Positions 38,545 through 48,668 are shown, numbered from the stretch's first letter. The stretch is DNA of 64,000 nt from Afifella sp. IM 167 (GCF_020144925.1 NZ_NSLC01000001.1:372001-436000), one strand, 5' to 3'. The notes: a model not told the origin generated them from the letters alone. Made by a program: numbers and translations.

Positions 38545-39479
38545 TGCTGCCGCTCCGCCGAAAGCTCGCTGTAGAGATACGGCACGATGATGGAGGCGAC
38601 CATCATCAGCATGATCACCGCCGAGGCCGCGCCGATCGCCATCTGGCTGCGCGTGAAGGTGTAGGAATACATGAAGGTCGCCGGCACTTCGGTGGCCCGC
38701 CCCGGCCCGCCATTGGTGAGCGCAATGACGAGGTCGTAGGACTTGATCGCCATATGGGCGAGAACGACGAAGGCGGAAAGGAAGGCCGGCCTCAGCATCG
38801 GGATGATGATGCGCCGGTAGAGCTGCCAGGGTCCCGCCCCGTCGATGGCGGCAGCCCGCATGATCTCCGTGTCGATGCCCCTGAGCCCGGCGAGGAACAT
38901 CGCCATGACGAAGCCGGAGGATTGCCAAACGGCGGCGATGACGACCGTGTAGATCGCCATGTCGCGGTTCTTGATCCAGTCGAAATGGAAGCTCGCCCAG
39001 CCGAGCGCGTGCATCGTCTGGTCGAGGCCGATGCCGGGATCGAGGAACCACTTCCAGGCCGTGCCGGTGACGATGAAGGAAAGCGCCATCGGATAGAGAT
39101 AGATCGGCCGCAGGATCCCCTCGCCGCGGATCTTCTGGTCGAGCAGGATGGCGAGGAAGAGGCCGAGGGCGCAGCAGATGCCGATGTAGAGCGAGCCGAA
39201 GATCGCCAGATTCTTCAGCGCGATCCACCAGTTCGGCAGCTTGAACAGCTTGACGTAGTTTTCAAGGCCGATGAAGTCGAAGCGCGGCAGGAGCGTCGAG
39301 CTCGTCATCGACAGATATGCCGTGAAGACGATGAAGCCGTAGACGAAGAGGATGATGACCGCGAAGCTCGGCGCGAGCACGATGCGCGGCAGCCAGTCCT
39401 GCAGGCCACGCCGCAAGGCGGTGGCGCCGGATGAACGGCGCAGCACGGGCTCTGTGGTGACGTTGCTGGTGGCGGTCAA
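38541..39479 (-). CDS. Sugar ABC transporter permease (MalF type)
   Basis: 312-aa inner-membrane permease with about six transmembrane segments. The EAA loop reads [24 protein letters not shown]. Follows the binding-protein gene by 88 bp containing a hairpin. Confidence 0.9.
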   Translation of the reverse strand: MTATSNVTTEPVLRRSSGATALRRGLQDWLPRIVLAPSFAVIILFVYGFIVFTAYLSMTSSTLLPRFDFIGLENYVKLFKLPNWWIALKNLAIFGSLYIGICCALGLFLAILLDQKIRGEGILRPIYLYPMALSFIVTGTAWKWFLDPGIGLDQTMHALGWASFHFDWIKNRDMAIYTVVIAAVWQSSGFVMAMFLAGLRGIDTEIMRAAAIDGAGPWQLYRRIIIPMLRPAFLSAFVVLAHMAIKSYDLVIALTNGGPGRATEVPATFMYSYTFTRSQMAIGAASAVIMLMMVASIIVPYLYSELSAERQQ

Positions 39480-39521
39480 TTGTGTTGCCGTCTCGGGACG
39501 TTTCCTCGGCGGGATCTTCGC

Positions 39522-39548
39522 CCCGGCCTGGCGCGGAGCCTAGCCGGG
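39522..39548 (-). other. Intercistronic hairpin between sugar-binding protein and permease genes
   Basis: Interrupted stem CCCGGC...GCCGGG with an inner GGC-GCGGA-GCC hairpin, about 20 bp after the binding-protein stop. No clear T-run. Same position as the phnD, ugpB and oppA hairpins. Confidence 0.4.
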
Positions 39549-39567
39549 ACGAAGCTGTGCGAAAACC

Positions 39568-40830
39568 CTACTGGGCGGCGGAAACGGCCTCCACGAGCGC
39601 CTTCACGGCCTCATCGGAGGTGTATTCGCCGTTGAAGTGGGCGGTGACGACGTCGAAGACGGCGTTCTTCACCGCCGAGGGGGCGCCGTAGCCATGCGCC
39701 AGCGAGCCGAAGAGCTGGTTGCTCTCGTTGGCCGCCGCGAGCTCCTTCATCCCCTTCTGGCCGCAGGCGTCGAGTTCGTCGCCCGGCACGTCCGTGCGGG
39801 CCGGAACGGAGCCCTTCACCTTGTTGAAGGCGATCTGGAAGGTCGGCGACATCACGGCCGAGGCGAGCTTGATCTGGGCGTCGCGCTTGTCCTCGCCGAC
39901 CTGGAACATGACGAACTGGTCGGAATTGAACAGCACCGTGCCCTGCGTGCCCGGGAAGCGCTGGCAGACGAAGTCCTCGCCCGGCTTGAGGTCGGCGCGC
40001 AGGAACTCGCCCTTGGCCCAGTCGCCCATGAACTGCACGGCGGCCTTGCCGTTGATCACCATCGCCGTGGCGAGGTTCCAGTCGCGGCCGGAGAAGTTCG
40101 GATCGACGTATTCGTGCAGCTTCGACATGCGGTCGAAGGCCGTCTTCATCGTGTCGGAGCCGAGGGCTTCCGGGTCGAAATCGTTGAGGGCCTTCTTGTA
40201 GAATTCCGGTCCGCCGGTCGAAAGCACCACCGCCTCGAAGACGGTCGCGTCCTGCCAGGGCTGGCCGCCATAGGCGATCGGGGTGTAGCCGGCTTCCTTG
40301 ATCTTATCGAGGACGGCGATCAGCTCGTCCCAGTCCTTGACCTCGCCCTCGACGCCGACTTCGTCGAAGATTTTCTTGTTGGCCCACATCCAGTTGGTCG
40401 AATGGACGTTGACCGGCGCGGCGATCCACTGGCCGTCCGAGTTCTTGGCGAAGCGCTGCAGCGCCTTCGGGACGACGTCGTCCCACTTTTCCTTGGCGGC
40501 GAGATCGGAAAGATCGGCCAGAACGCCCTCGTTCGCCCAATCCTGGATGTCGTAGCCGAGCATCTGCACGGCCGTCGGCGCATTGCCGGAGGTGACGCGC
40601 GAGCGCAGCACCGTCATCGCCTGGACGCCCGAGCCACCGGCGACCGGCATGTCCTGCCAGGTGACGCCCTGCTCTTCCAGCTGGTCCTTGAGGACGTTGA
40701 GCGCCGCGGCTTCGCCGCCCGCCGTCCACCAATGCAGCACTTCGACGCTCTCTTCGGCGTGAGCGCCGCCTGCGAACAGCGCCGCACCGGCCGCAAGGCC
40801 TGCAAACGCCGAAAGAATCCTTTTGCCCAT
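39568..40830 (-). CDS. Sugar ABC transporter substrate-binding protein (glucose/mannose-type)
   Basis: 420-aa extracellular receptor with a Sec leader ([21 protein letters not shown]). The mature part [19 protein letters not shown] and [18 protein letters not shown] resembles GtsA-like glucose/mannose-binding proteins. First gene of a SBP-permease-permease-ATPase operon divergent from a LacI regulator. The ribosome-binding site is GGGAGG. The sugar is not proved. Confidence 0.85.
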   Translation of the reverse strand: MGKRILSAFAGLAAGAALFAGGAHAEESVEVLHWWTAGGEAAALNVLKDQLEEQGVTWQDMPVAGGSGVQAMTVLRSRVTSGNAPTAVQMLGYDIQDWANEGVLADLSDLAAKEKWDDVVPKALQRFAKNSDGQWIAAPVNVHSTNWMWANKKIFDEVGVEGEVKDWDELIAVLDKIKEAGYTPIAYGGQPWQDATVFEAVVLSTGGPEFYKKALNDFDPEALGSDTMKTAFDRMSKLHEYVDPNFSGRDWNLATAMVINGKAAVQFMGDWAKGEFLRADLKPGEDFVCQRFPGTQGTVLFNSDQFVMFQVGEDKRDAQIKLASAVMSPTFQIAFNKVKGSVPARTDVPGDELDACGQKGMKELAAANESNQLFGSLAHGYGAPSAVKNAVFDVVTAHFNGEYTSDEAVKALVEAVSAAQ

Positions 40831-40901
40831 AAGAATGAAAACCTCCCGTGTTCATCCACCGTCATTGCGTTGGCCTCTTGCGAAGACCGTGGCGGTGCGC
40901 A

Positions 40902-40919
40902 ATCTGTAACGTTACAGAT
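40902..40919. promoter_or_regulatory. 18-bp perfect palindrome, LacI-family operator
   Basis: ATCTGTAAC-GTTACAGAT is a perfect palindrome with central CG, the form bound by LacI-family dimers. It lies between the divergent sugar-transport operon (72 bp from its ATG) and the LacI gene (82 bp), so it can control both. Confidence 0.75.
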
Positions 40920-41000
40920 CGTCGCGAGTCAAACGACGAAAGAGCGCGCACCGGCAAAAAAAGCTTGTCGGATGCGGCGCTTAAACGGGAGGCATGTCCA

Positions 41001-42110
41001 ATGTCGCGGCACGAGGAGGGCGGAAACGAAATCCCCCCGCACATGCCCGATGCGAAGTCCGGTGCGAGGGGGGAGAAAAGGCTCGCGCGCCCGACTTTGC
41101 GCACCCTCGCCGACCTCACCGGCCTCGGCGTCACCACCGTCTCGCGCGCCCTCAAGGACGCGCCGGAACTGAGCGCGGAGACCAAGGCGCGGGTGCGGAC
41201 TCTCGCCGCCGAGATCGGCTACCGGCCGGACCGGGCCGCGCTGCGCCTGAGGACCGGCAAGACGCTCGTCATCGCCCTCGTTCTCGACCAGAGCGACGCC
41301 ATCGCCGAATTTGCCCGGCGGATGATCTTCGGCATCTCCAGGGCGCTGGAGGGCACCTCCTACCACCTCGTCGTCTTTCCCCAGTTCGACGGCGCCGATC
41401 CGCTGGAGCCGATCCGCTACATCGCCGACACGGCGGCGGCCGACGGCGTCATCTTCACCCATACCCGGCCGCAGGACCCGCGCGTGAAGCTCCTGCTTTC
41501 CCGCGATTTTCCCTTCGTCACGCATGGGCGGACGCATTTCGGCAACGCCCATCCCTTCCACGATTTCGACAACGGCGCCTTCGCGCGCCTTGCCGTGGAG
41601 CGGCTCGTCGCATGCGGCCGCAAGCGCCTCGCCCTCATCGCGCCGCGCGGCGAGTTCACCTATGGCGAATACATGCTCGGCGCCTTCGCCGAAGCGGCCG
41701 GCAAGGCCGGCGTGGCGCATGCGACGCTGGAGGGGATCGACCTCGATTCACCGGCGCGGGCCTTTCGCGCGGCCGCCCGCCGCACGGCCGGCCCCCCGGC
41801 GGGCTTCGACGGCTTCGTCTGCGCCAGCGAGACGCGCTCCATCGCCCTCATCGCCGGCCTGCAGGATGCCGGCTTCACCGTCGGCCGCGATGCCGACGTC
41901 ATCGCCAAGGAGACCTCCGACCTCCTCGACAACATCTCCCCGCCGATCGATTCCTTCTGCGAGGACCTCGTCTTCGCCGGCTCGGAGCTGACACGCCTGC
42001 TGCTCGCCCGCATGCAGGGCGCGCCCGCCGCCGACCTCAACTCGCTCTCGCAGCCGGAATTTCGCCGACGCCGGTCATGCCCGGGCGAGAGCGCCGCTTC
42101 GCCCCGATAG
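41001..42110 (+). CDS. LacI-family transcriptional regulator
   Basis: 369-aa repressor. HTH (LRTLADLTGLGVTTVSRALKDAPELSAETKARV) lies near residues 34-66 with hinge YRPDRAALRLRTGKT, followed by a periplasmic-binding-type effector domain. Start ATG 41001 with GGGAGG at 40987-40992. The HTH is preceded by about 33 residues, longer than usual, so a later start (MPDAKSG) is possible. Likely regulates the adjoining sugar genes. Confidence 0.88.
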   Translation: MSRHEEGGNEIPPHMPDAKSGARGEKRLARPTLRTLADLTGLGVTTVSRALKDAPELSAETKARVRTLAAEIGYRPDRAALRLRTGKTLVIALVLDQSDAIAEFARRMIFGISRALEGTSYHLVVFPQFDGADPLEPIRYIADTAAADGVIFTHTRPQDPRVKLLLSRDFPFVTHGRTHFGNAHPFHDFDNGAFARLAVERLVACGRKRLALIAPRGEFTYGEYMLGAFAEAAGKAGVAHATLEGIDLDSPARAFRAAARRTAGPPAGFDGFVCASETRSIALIAGLQDAGFTVGRDADVIAKETSDLLDNISPPIDSFCEDLVFAGSELTRLLLARMQGAPAADLNSLSQPEFRRRRSCPGESAASPR

Positions 42111-42172
42111 GACCGCCCATCGCCTTCCAGCCCCGGCAAGCACCCAAACATCCAAGCACCCAGGAAAGAGCC

Positions 42173-42883
42173 ATGAAACGCTCCGAGATCAACGAAATCA
42201 TCCGTCAGGCCGACGCCTTCATCCGCTCCTTCGGCTTCCTCCTGCCGCCCTTCGCCTATTGGAGCCCTGATGAGATGCAGGCGCGCCGCGCCGAGATCGA
42301 CGGCATCGTCTCCGCCAATCTCGGCTGGGACATCACCGATTACGGCGCCGGCAGGTTCGACGAGCTCGGCCTCTTCCTCTTCACGGTCCGCAACGGCAAC
42401 CAGGAAGATCTCGGCCGCGGCCGCGGCATGCTCTACGCGGAAAAGATCATGATCTCGCGCGACAGACAGCTCTCGCCGATGCATCGCCACGTCATCAAGG
42501 CGGAGGACATCATCAACCGCGGCGGCGGCGAGCTCGTGCTGGAGCTCTTCGCCTCGAAGGAGGACGGCTCCATCGACGAAAACGCCGACGTCACCGTGCC
42601 GACGGACGGGGTGAAGCGCACCCTTCCCGCCGGCGCGCATCTGCGCCTCTCCCCCGGCGAGAGCGTGACGCTCGTGCCCGGCGTCTGGCACGCCTTCTGG
42701 GCCGAGGGCGGGCCGGCGCTCGTCGGCGAGGTCTCCACCGTCAACGACGACCGCACCGACAACATCTTTCGCGATTCCGTCAGCCGCTTTTCGACGATCG
42801 AGGAGGACGAGGCGCCGCTGCACCTGCTCGTCTCCGACTACGACAAATGGCTCGGCGCGCCGGCCGAGCGCCCCGCCGGCTGA
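42173..42883 (+). CDS. D-lyxose-isomerase family protein
   Basis: 236-aa cupin-type sugar isomerase. MKRSEINEIIRQADAFIRS, the metal-site LSPMHRHVIKAEDIINRGGG and GVWHAFWAEGG are characteristic of D-lyxose ketol-isomerases (also acting on D-mannose). Placed 62 bp after the LacI gene, it fits catabolism of the sugar imported by the neighbouring ABC system. Confidence 0.8.
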   Translation: MKRSEINEIIRQADAFIRSFGFLLPPFAYWSPDEMQARRAEIDGIVSANLGWDITDYGAGRFDELGLFLFTVRNGNQEDLGRGRGMLYAEKIMISRDRQLSPMHRHVIKAEDIINRGGGELVLELFASKEDGSIDENADVTVPTDGVKRTLPAGAHLRLSPGESVTLVPGVWHAFWAEGGPALVGEVSTVNDDRTDNIFRDSVSRFSTIEEDEAPLHLLVSDYDKWLGAPAERPAG

Positions 42884-42898
42884 CAGACCTCCGATCCC

Positions 42899-43933
42899 TT
42901 ACGATTCGGACGAGCGCGCCCACAGATTGACGCCGCCATCGACGGCGTGGCGGTCGATCACGGCGAGCTCTTCGGCCGAGAAGTCGCGCCTTCCGAGCGC
43001 CTTCACCAGTTCGGCGACCTGCGCCGGCCGGCTCGCGCCGATCAGCGCCGTCGTCACGCGCGGATCGCGCAGCACCCAGGAGATCGCCATCTGCGCAAGG
43101 CTCTGGCCGCGGGCCTCGGCGACGGTGTTGAGGGCGCGGATGCGGGCAAGGTTGTCCTCGCTGAGGAAGCCCTCGCGCAGCGACTTGCCCTGCGCGGCGC
43201 GGCTCTCTTCCGGCACCCCGCCGAGATACTTGCCGGTCAGCATGCCCTGGGCGAGCGGCGAGAAGACGATGGTGCCGATCCCCTCCCCTTCCAGCGTATC
43301 GAGCAGGCAGTCCTCCTCGATCCAGCGGTTGAGGAGCGAATAGCTCGGCTGGTGGATGAGGCAGGGCGTGCCCATTTCCTTCAGCATCGCCGCCGCCTGG
43401 CGGGTGCGGTCGGAATTGTAGGAGGAGATGCCGGCGTAAAGCGCCTTGCCCTGCTTCACTGCCGAGGCGAGCGCCCCCATCGTCTCCTCGAGCGGCGTGT
43501 TGGGGTCGACCCGGTGGGAATAGAAGATGTCGACATAGTCGATCCCCAGCCGTTTCAGGCTCTGGTCGAGGCTGGAGAGGAGATATTTGCGGCTTCCCCA
43601 TTCGCCGTAGGGGCCGGGCCACATCCGGTAGCCGGCCTTCGTGGAGATGACGAGCTCGTCCCGGTAGCCGGAAAAGTCGCCCTTCAGCATCCGCCCGAAA
43701 AAAGTCTCGGCGGCGCCCGGCGGCGGGCCGTAATTGTTGGCAAGGTCGAAATGCGTGATCCCGGCATCGAAGGCCGTGCGGCAGATGTCGCGCGCATTGT
43801 CCTCGCGCGCATCCTCGCCGAAATTGTGCCAGAGCCCGAGCGACAGGGCCGGCAGGAGGAGCCCGCTCCGCCCGCAGCGATTGTAGGTCATCTCGTCGTA
43901 GCGCGCCGTCGCCGGCTGGTAGGGCTCGCTCAT
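42899..43933 (-). CDS. Aldo/keto reductase (L-glyceraldehyde-3-phosphate reductase-like)
   Basis: 344-aa NADPH-dependent TIM-barrel reductase, YghZ/MgrA group. The catalytic Tyr is in THFDLANNYGPPPGAAE, Lys in VISTKAGYR and His in IFYSHRVDP. C-terminal cofactor region is TALIGASRPAQVAEL. Start ATG 43933; a start 18 codons earlier lacks support. Converges on the lyxose isomerase gene. Confidence 0.87.
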   Translation of the reverse strand: MSEPYQPATARYDEMTYNRCGRSGLLLPALSLGLWHNFGEDAREDNARDICRTAFDAGITHFDLANNYGPPPGAAETFFGRMLKGDFSGYRDELVISTKAGYRMWPGPYGEWGSRKYLLSSLDQSLKRLGIDYVDIFYSHRVDPNTPLEETMGALASAVKQGKALYAGISSYNSDRTRQAAAMLKEMGTPCLIHQPSYSLLNRWIEEDCLLDTLEGEGIGTIVFSPLAQGMLTGKYLGGVPEESRAAQGKSLREGFLSEDNLARIRALNTVAEARGQSLAQMAISWVLRDPRVTTALIGASRPAQVAELVKALGRRDFSAEELAVIDRHAVDGGVNLWARSSES

Positions 43934-44103
43934 CTTCAGGCTCCTCCTTGCGGATCGTATTCGCCTCGCAAAAGGCAGGGCGGACATAGCGCGGCGGCAG
44001 GCCGCGAGAAACCCTCGCCCCTCGACCCGCCCGCGGCTTCGCGATATGCCGGACCGCAGCGATGGCCCCGGGCGTGAGGGGTCGGGGGGAAAGGGATCAT
44101 GCC

Positions 44104-45147
44104 ATGAAGCTCGCCACGACGCGCCGCCGCTTCCTTGCCGGCACGGCCGCCCTTGCCGGCGCGCTCGCCATGCCGATGGTCGCGCGCGCCGCGCCGGTCA
44201 AGCTCACCGTCAGCCACTTCGTCGCCCCGACCCACGGCCTGCAGACCGATGCCCTCATCCCGTGGCTGGAGCGCATCCGGGAAAAATCCGGCGGCGAGGC
44301 CGATTACGAGATCTTCGCCGTCAACAGCGCCTTCGGCAGGGCCGAGCGCCAGATCGACCAGGTGCGGGCCGGGATCGTCGATATCGGCTACGGCATCGCC
44401 GGCATTCCGCGCGGCCGCTTCCCCCATACCTCGGTGATGGAGCTCCCCTTCATGGTGGAGCGCGCGGAGGCCGGCACCCGGGCGCTCTGGGAGCTCTACC
44501 GCACCGGCCGGCTCGGCGGCGAATACGACGGGCTGAAGGTGCTCCTGCTGATGACCCATAATGGCGGGCTCTTCCACACCGTCGGCAAGCCGGTGAAGGA
44601 GCTCTCCGACCTCAAGGGCATGCGCATGCGCTCACCCGGCCCCGCCGTCTCGGCGATGCTCGACTATCTCGGCGCCAGCCCCATCGGCATGCCGCCGGTG
44701 CAGATCTACGAGAGCCTTGAAAAGCGCGCCCTCGACGGGCTCGCCACCACCTGGGACCTCGTTGCGGCGGTGAAGGCGAACGAGATCCTGAACTACCACA
44801 CCGAGGCCGGCGCCTATGTCGCCGCCTTCCAGATCGTCATGAGCGAGGAGCGCTTCGCCGCCCTGCCGAAGGCTGTGCGGGATGCCATCGAGGAGACCTC
44901 CGGCGAGGCGCTGATCGAGGAGGTGCCGTCCTGGTGGGACAAATGGGACGCCGCCGGCAAGGCGGACGCTCTGGCGCGCGGCCACGAGATCATCGCCGTC
45001 GACGAGGCAACCCGCCAGGCCTGGCGCGAGGAACTCGCCCCGATGATCGCGGCCTATCTCGAAGGCCTGAAGAAGGAGGGCGTCAAGGACCCGCAGGCCC
45101 TTTACGAGACGGCGCGCGAGCTCGTTGCGAAATACGCCGCTGCCTGA
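44104..45147 (+). CDS. TRAP transporter substrate-binding protein (DctP family)
   Basis: 347-aa periplasmic solute receptor. The Tat leader (TTRRRFLAGTAALAGALAM) is consistent with ATG 44104. Characteristic segments include GMRMRSPGPAVSAML, with the carboxylate-binding Arg, and the LDGLATTWD pocket. Ligand probably an organic acid, unidentified. Its 3' end overlaps the small-permease gene. Confidence 0.88.
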   Translation: MKLATTRRRFLAGTAALAGALAMPMVARAAPVKLTVSHFVAPTHGLQTDALIPWLERIREKSGGEADYEIFAVNSAFGRAERQIDQVRAGIVDIGYGIAGIPRGRFPHTSVMELPFMVERAEAGTRALWELYRTGRLGGEYDGLKVLLLMTHNGGLFHTVGKPVKELSDLKGMRMRSPGPAVSAMLDYLGASPIGMPPVQIYESLEKRALDGLATTWDLVAAVKANEILNYHTEAGAYVAAFQIVMSEERFAALPKAVRDAIEETSGEALIEEVPSWWDKWDAAGKADALARGHEIIAVDEATRQAWREELAPMIAAYLEGLKKEGVKDPQALYETARELVAKYAAA

Positions 45148-45709
45148 GCCCGAAAAGGCCCCGGACCCGATGCCGATGCCCCTCCCCGCGCGCGGCCGCG
45201 CCGAAACGAGCCTAGCGGGGCGCGCCCTCGCGGCGGTGATCGACGGCTTCGCCTTTCTCGGCATCGCCGGGCTCGCCGTCGCGGTGGCCCTCACCTGCGC
45301 CGACATCCTTTGGCGGCGGATCGTCGGCGGCGCCTTCATCGACATCGTCGACGTCACCTCCCTCTGCCTCGTCGCCGCCGCCTCCTGGACGATCCCTTAC
45401 GCCTTCCTCCACGGCCACCATGTCAGCGTGGAGCTTCTCGCCGACCGGCTGCCGCGCCGTGTGCGGGCGGGGCTCGCCGTCCTCGCCGCCCTCCTCGGCG
45501 CGGCGCTTCTCGCCTTCCTTTTCTGGCTCGGCGCGGGCAGCGCCCGCCAGGCCTTCGCCTATGGCGATACCACGCTCAATCTCGCCATCCCGATGATCGT
45601 CCCCTGGGCGATCTTCCTCTGGGGCCTTGCCCTCTCCGCCCTCGCCAATCTCAGCCTCGCCGTCACGGGGGCCCTGCCGGCGCGGGCGCGGCCGGCGGAA
45701 AGCTCCTGA
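45125..45709 (+). CDS. TRAP transporter small permease (DctQ family)
   Basis: 194-aa membrane protein with four transmembrane segments and the DctQ region SLCLVAAASWTIPYAFLHGHHVSVELL. The start overlaps dctP by 23 bp from ATG 45125; ATG 45170 is an alternative that avoids the Pro-rich lead. It overlaps the large permease by one base. Confidence 0.85.
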   Translation: MRNTPLPEPEKAPDPMPMPLPARGRAETSLAGRALAAVIDGFAFLGIAGLAVAVALTCADILWRRIVGGAFIDIVDVTSLCLVAAASWTIPYAFLHGHHVSVELLADRLPRRVRAGLAVLAALLGAALLAFLFWLGAGSARQAFAYGDTTLNLAIPMIVPWAIFLWGLALSALANLSLAVTGALPARARPAESS

Positions 45710-47016
45710 TGCAGGGTGGCCCGGCGGCCCTTGCCGGCTTTGCCGCCGTCCTTCTCCTCGGCGCGCTGCGCGTGCCGATCGGCATCGCCATGGCCCTCGT
45801 CGGCGCCGCCGGCGCGCTTCTCCTCGGCGGCTGGAGCCAGGCGAGCTACATCCTTGCCAACCTGCCCTTCGAGGCCGTCGCCACGCCCGGCATGGAGATC
45901 GTGCCGCTTTTCATCTTCATGGGCGTCTTCGCCTCCGTCTCGGGCCTTTCGCACAATCTCTATGCCGCCGTTTCGGCCGCGCTCGGCCATTTCCGCGGCG
46001 GCATCGCCATGGCGACGGTGGGCGCCTCGGCGGCCTTCGGGGCGATCTGCGGCTCCTCGCTGGCGACGGCGGCAACCATCGGGCGGGCGGCCATGCCGGA
46101 GATGCGTGCGCGCGGCTATGCCGACAGCCTCTCGGCGGCCTCCATCGCCGCGGGCGGCACGCTCGGCGTCCTCATTCCGCCCTCGATCCTCATCGTCCTC
46201 TACGCCATCCTGACCGGCCAATCGATCGGCGCGCTCTTTGCCGCCGCGCTGGTGCCCGGCCTCATCGCCACCCTTCTATACATGGGCGCGATCGCGCTGC
46301 AGGTGCGGCTGAAGCCGGATCTCGCCCCGCCCTCGCCTCCAATCGGACGGCGCGAAAGGCTGGCCGCCTTCGCCCGCATATGGGACGCCGCCCTCCTGAT
46401 CTTCGTCGTCATCGGCGGGCTTTACGGGCGCGTCTTCTCGCCGACCGAGGCGGCCTCCGTCGGCGCGGCGGGCGCGCTCCTCATCACCGCGGCGCGCGGC
46501 CGGCTGACGCGCAAGGCGCTCGTTTCCGGCATCGCCGAAACGGCCGGCATGACGGGCATGGTCTTCCTCATCCTGATCGGCGCGAGCCTCTTCAACTACT
46601 TCATCGAGCTGACGCGGGTGACGGGCGAGATCACGGCGATGATCGAGGCCTCGTCCCTGCCGCCGCTCGCCGTCATCTTCCTGATCGTCGTCTTCTACGT
46701 GGCGCTCGGCTGCTTCATGGATTCCCTTTCCATGGTGCTCCTGACCGTGGTGCCCGCCTATCAGCTCGTCACCGGCCTCGGCTACGATCCGGTCTGGTTC
46801 GGCGTCCTCGTCGTCATGGTGGCCGAGATCGGCCTCATCACCCCGCCGATCGGCATGAACCTTTTCGTCATCCAGGGCGTGACGCCGGGCCTCAGGCTCG
46901 GCACCATCATCGCCGGCATCCTTCCCTTCATCGGCGTCGACCTCATGCGCATCGCGCTCGTCGCGCTCTTTCCCGCGCTGGCGCTCGCCCTGCCACGCCT
47001 GCTCGGGCTGATGTGA
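45709..47016 (+). CDS. TRAP transporter large permease (DctM family)
   Basis: 435-aa permease with about 12 hydrophobic segments. Landmarks are ICGSSLATAATIGRAAMPEM, GTLGVLIPPSILIVLYAILTG and GLITPPIGMNLFVIQG. ATG 45709 overlaps the dctQ stop (TGATG). Completes a three-gene TRAP system. Confidence 0.92.
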   Translation: MQGGPAALAGFAAVLLLGALRVPIGIAMALVGAAGALLLGGWSQASYILANLPFEAVATPGMEIVPLFIFMGVFASVSGLSHNLYAAVSAALGHFRGGIAMATVGASAAFGAICGSSLATAATIGRAAMPEMRARGYADSLSAASIAAGGTLGVLIPPSILIVLYAILTGQSIGALFAAALVPGLIATLLYMGAIALQVRLKPDLAPPSPPIGRRERLAAFARIWDAALLIFVVIGGLYGRVFSPTEAASVGAAGALLITAARGRLTRKALVSGIAETAGMTGMVFLILIGASLFNYFIELTRVTGEITAMIEASSLPPLAVIFLIVVFYVALGCFMDSLSMVLLTVVPAYQLVTGLGYDPVWFGVLVVMVAEIGLITPPIGMNLFVIQGVTPGLRLGTIIAGILPFIGVDLMRIALVALFPALALALPRLLGLM

Positions 47017-47099
47017 CGCCCGGCCGACCGGTGACGGCCGGCCCCGCCCGCGATAAGACCCTTCTTGCCGTCGGATACGGGCAAACAGCGGGGAGCGGC

Positions 47100-48668
47100 A
47101 TGACGAAGGCAGGCCCGGCGCATGTGGTGGAGGATCAGGGCGAGGTCTTCGCCTTCCTCGCCGATCCGCGGACCCACGGAATTGCGGACGTCACCCGCAT
47201 CGACACGCACGGCGCGGCGGTCTTCCTCGCCGGGCGCGACGTCTACAAGGCCAAGCGCGCCGTCAAATTCCCCTTCATGGATTATTCGACGCTGGAAAAG
47301 CGTCAGAAGGCCTGCGAGGCGGAGATTGCCGTCAACCGCGACAACGCGCCGGAGACCTATCTCGGCACGATGCCGGTCACCCGGCGACAGGACGGCCGGC
47401 TCCACCTCGGCGGCGACGGCGAGCCGGTCGAGTGGCTCGTCCATATGCGCCGCTTCGACGAGAGCCTGACACTCGACCATGTTGCCGAAAGCGGCGGGCT
47501 GACGCCGGAGCTTCTGGCAAGGCTGGTGACGGCGATCCTCGCCTCGCACGATCGTGCGCCGCTGCGCGAGGCGGGCCCGGCGATCGCCTCGCTGCGAAAA
47601 TATCTGGACCAGAACGCCGAGGCCTATGCCGAGAGCCCGGATCTTTATCCGGCCGAGCGGGCCGAAAGGCTCACCGCGCTGGCCCGCGAACGGCTGGAGC
47701 GCGTTGTCCCGATCCTGGAAAGACGCGGCGCCGAGGGCTTCGTGCGCCGCTGTCACGGCGACCTGCACCTCAGGAACCTCGTCCTCGTCGACGGCAAGCC
47801 GACGCTCTTCGACGCCGTCGAGTTCGACGACGCCATCGCCACCGGCGACGTCCTCTACGACCTCGCCTTCCTCCTGATGGATCTGTGGGAGCGCGGCCTG
47901 GAGCGGGAGGCGAACACCGTCCTCAACCGCTATCTCTGGGGCACGCCGGAGGCAAAAAGCCTTGTCCAGATCGAGGGCCTTGCCGCCCTGCCGGTCTTCA
48001 TGTCGATCCGCGCCTCCATCCGCTCCAAGGTGACGGCCGCCTCGCTGGCGCATCTCGAAGGCGCCGAGCGCGAGGAAAAGGCGGGGGAAGTGCGCCAGTA
48101 TTTCGCCGCGGCGGAGAATTTTCTGGAAGAGATGCCGCCCCGCCTCATCGCGGTCGGCGGCCTTTCCGGCTCCGGCAAGACGACCATCGCCGGCGCGCTT
48201 GCCCCGAAGATCGGCGCCCCGCCGGGCTGCCTGCATCTGAGGAGCGACATCGAGCGCAAGCGCCTTGCCGGCGTCGCCGAGACCGAGCGCCTGCCGGCGG
48301 AGGCCTATTCGCCCGAGGCGACCGAGCGGGTCTACGCGGCGCTCCGCCAGAAGGCGGCGCAGGCGCTCGCCGCCGGCCAGAGCGTCGTCGTCGATGCCGT
48401 CCATGCCACGACCGAGGAGCGCGAAGGCATCGCCGCCGTGGCAAAGGGCGCGGGGGTCCCCTTCGCCGGGCTGTGGCTGGAAGCCCCTATCGAAACGCTG
48501 GTGGAGCGCGTTGCGGCACGCCGCCACGACGCTTCCGACGCGACGCCGGGGATCGTCCGCCGCCAGGCGCGCTACCAGACCGGCGAGATCGCCTGGCCGC
48601 GCATGCGCGAGGAAGGCGACATTGAGGAATGCGCGGCAAAGGCCCTCGCTGCCCTGCGCTTTGCCTAG
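47100..48668 (+). CDS. Fusion of aminoglycoside-phosphotransferase-like and P-loop kinase domains
   Basis: 522 aa. N-terminal half (about 1-330) is APH/choline-kinase-like with RRCHGDLHLRNLVLVDGKPTLFDAVEFD as the catalytic HGDLHxxN and DxxEF motifs. C-terminal half (about 345-522) is a P-loop kinase with VGGLSGSGKTT and VVDAVHATTEERE. A known two-domain arrangement of unclear substrate. ATG 47100 follows an 83-bp gap from the TRAP genes. Confidence 0.82.
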   Translation: MTKAGPAHVVEDQGEVFAFLADPRTHGIADVTRIDTHGAAVFLAGRDVYKAKRAVKFPFMDYSTLEKRQKACEAEIAVNRDNAPETYLGTMPVTRRQDGRLHLGGDGEPVEWLVHMRRFDESLTLDHVAESGGLTPELLARLVTAILASHDRAPLREAGPAIASLRKYLDQNAEAYAESPDLYPAERAERLTALARERLERVVPILERRGAEGFVRRCHGDLHLRNLVLVDGKPTLFDAVEFDDAIATGDVLYDLAFLLMDLWERGLEREANTVLNRYLWGTPEAKSLVQIEGLAALPVFMSIRASIRSKVTAASLAHLEGAEREEKAGEVRQYFAAAENFLEEMPPRLIAVGGLSGSGKTTIAGALAPKIGAPPGCLHLRSDIERKRLAGVAETERLPAEAYSPEATERVYAALRQKAAQALAAGQSVVVDAVHATTEEREGIAAVAKGAGVPFAGLWLEAPIETLVERVAARRHDASDATPGIVRRQARYQTGEIAWPRMREEGDIEECAAKALAALRFA

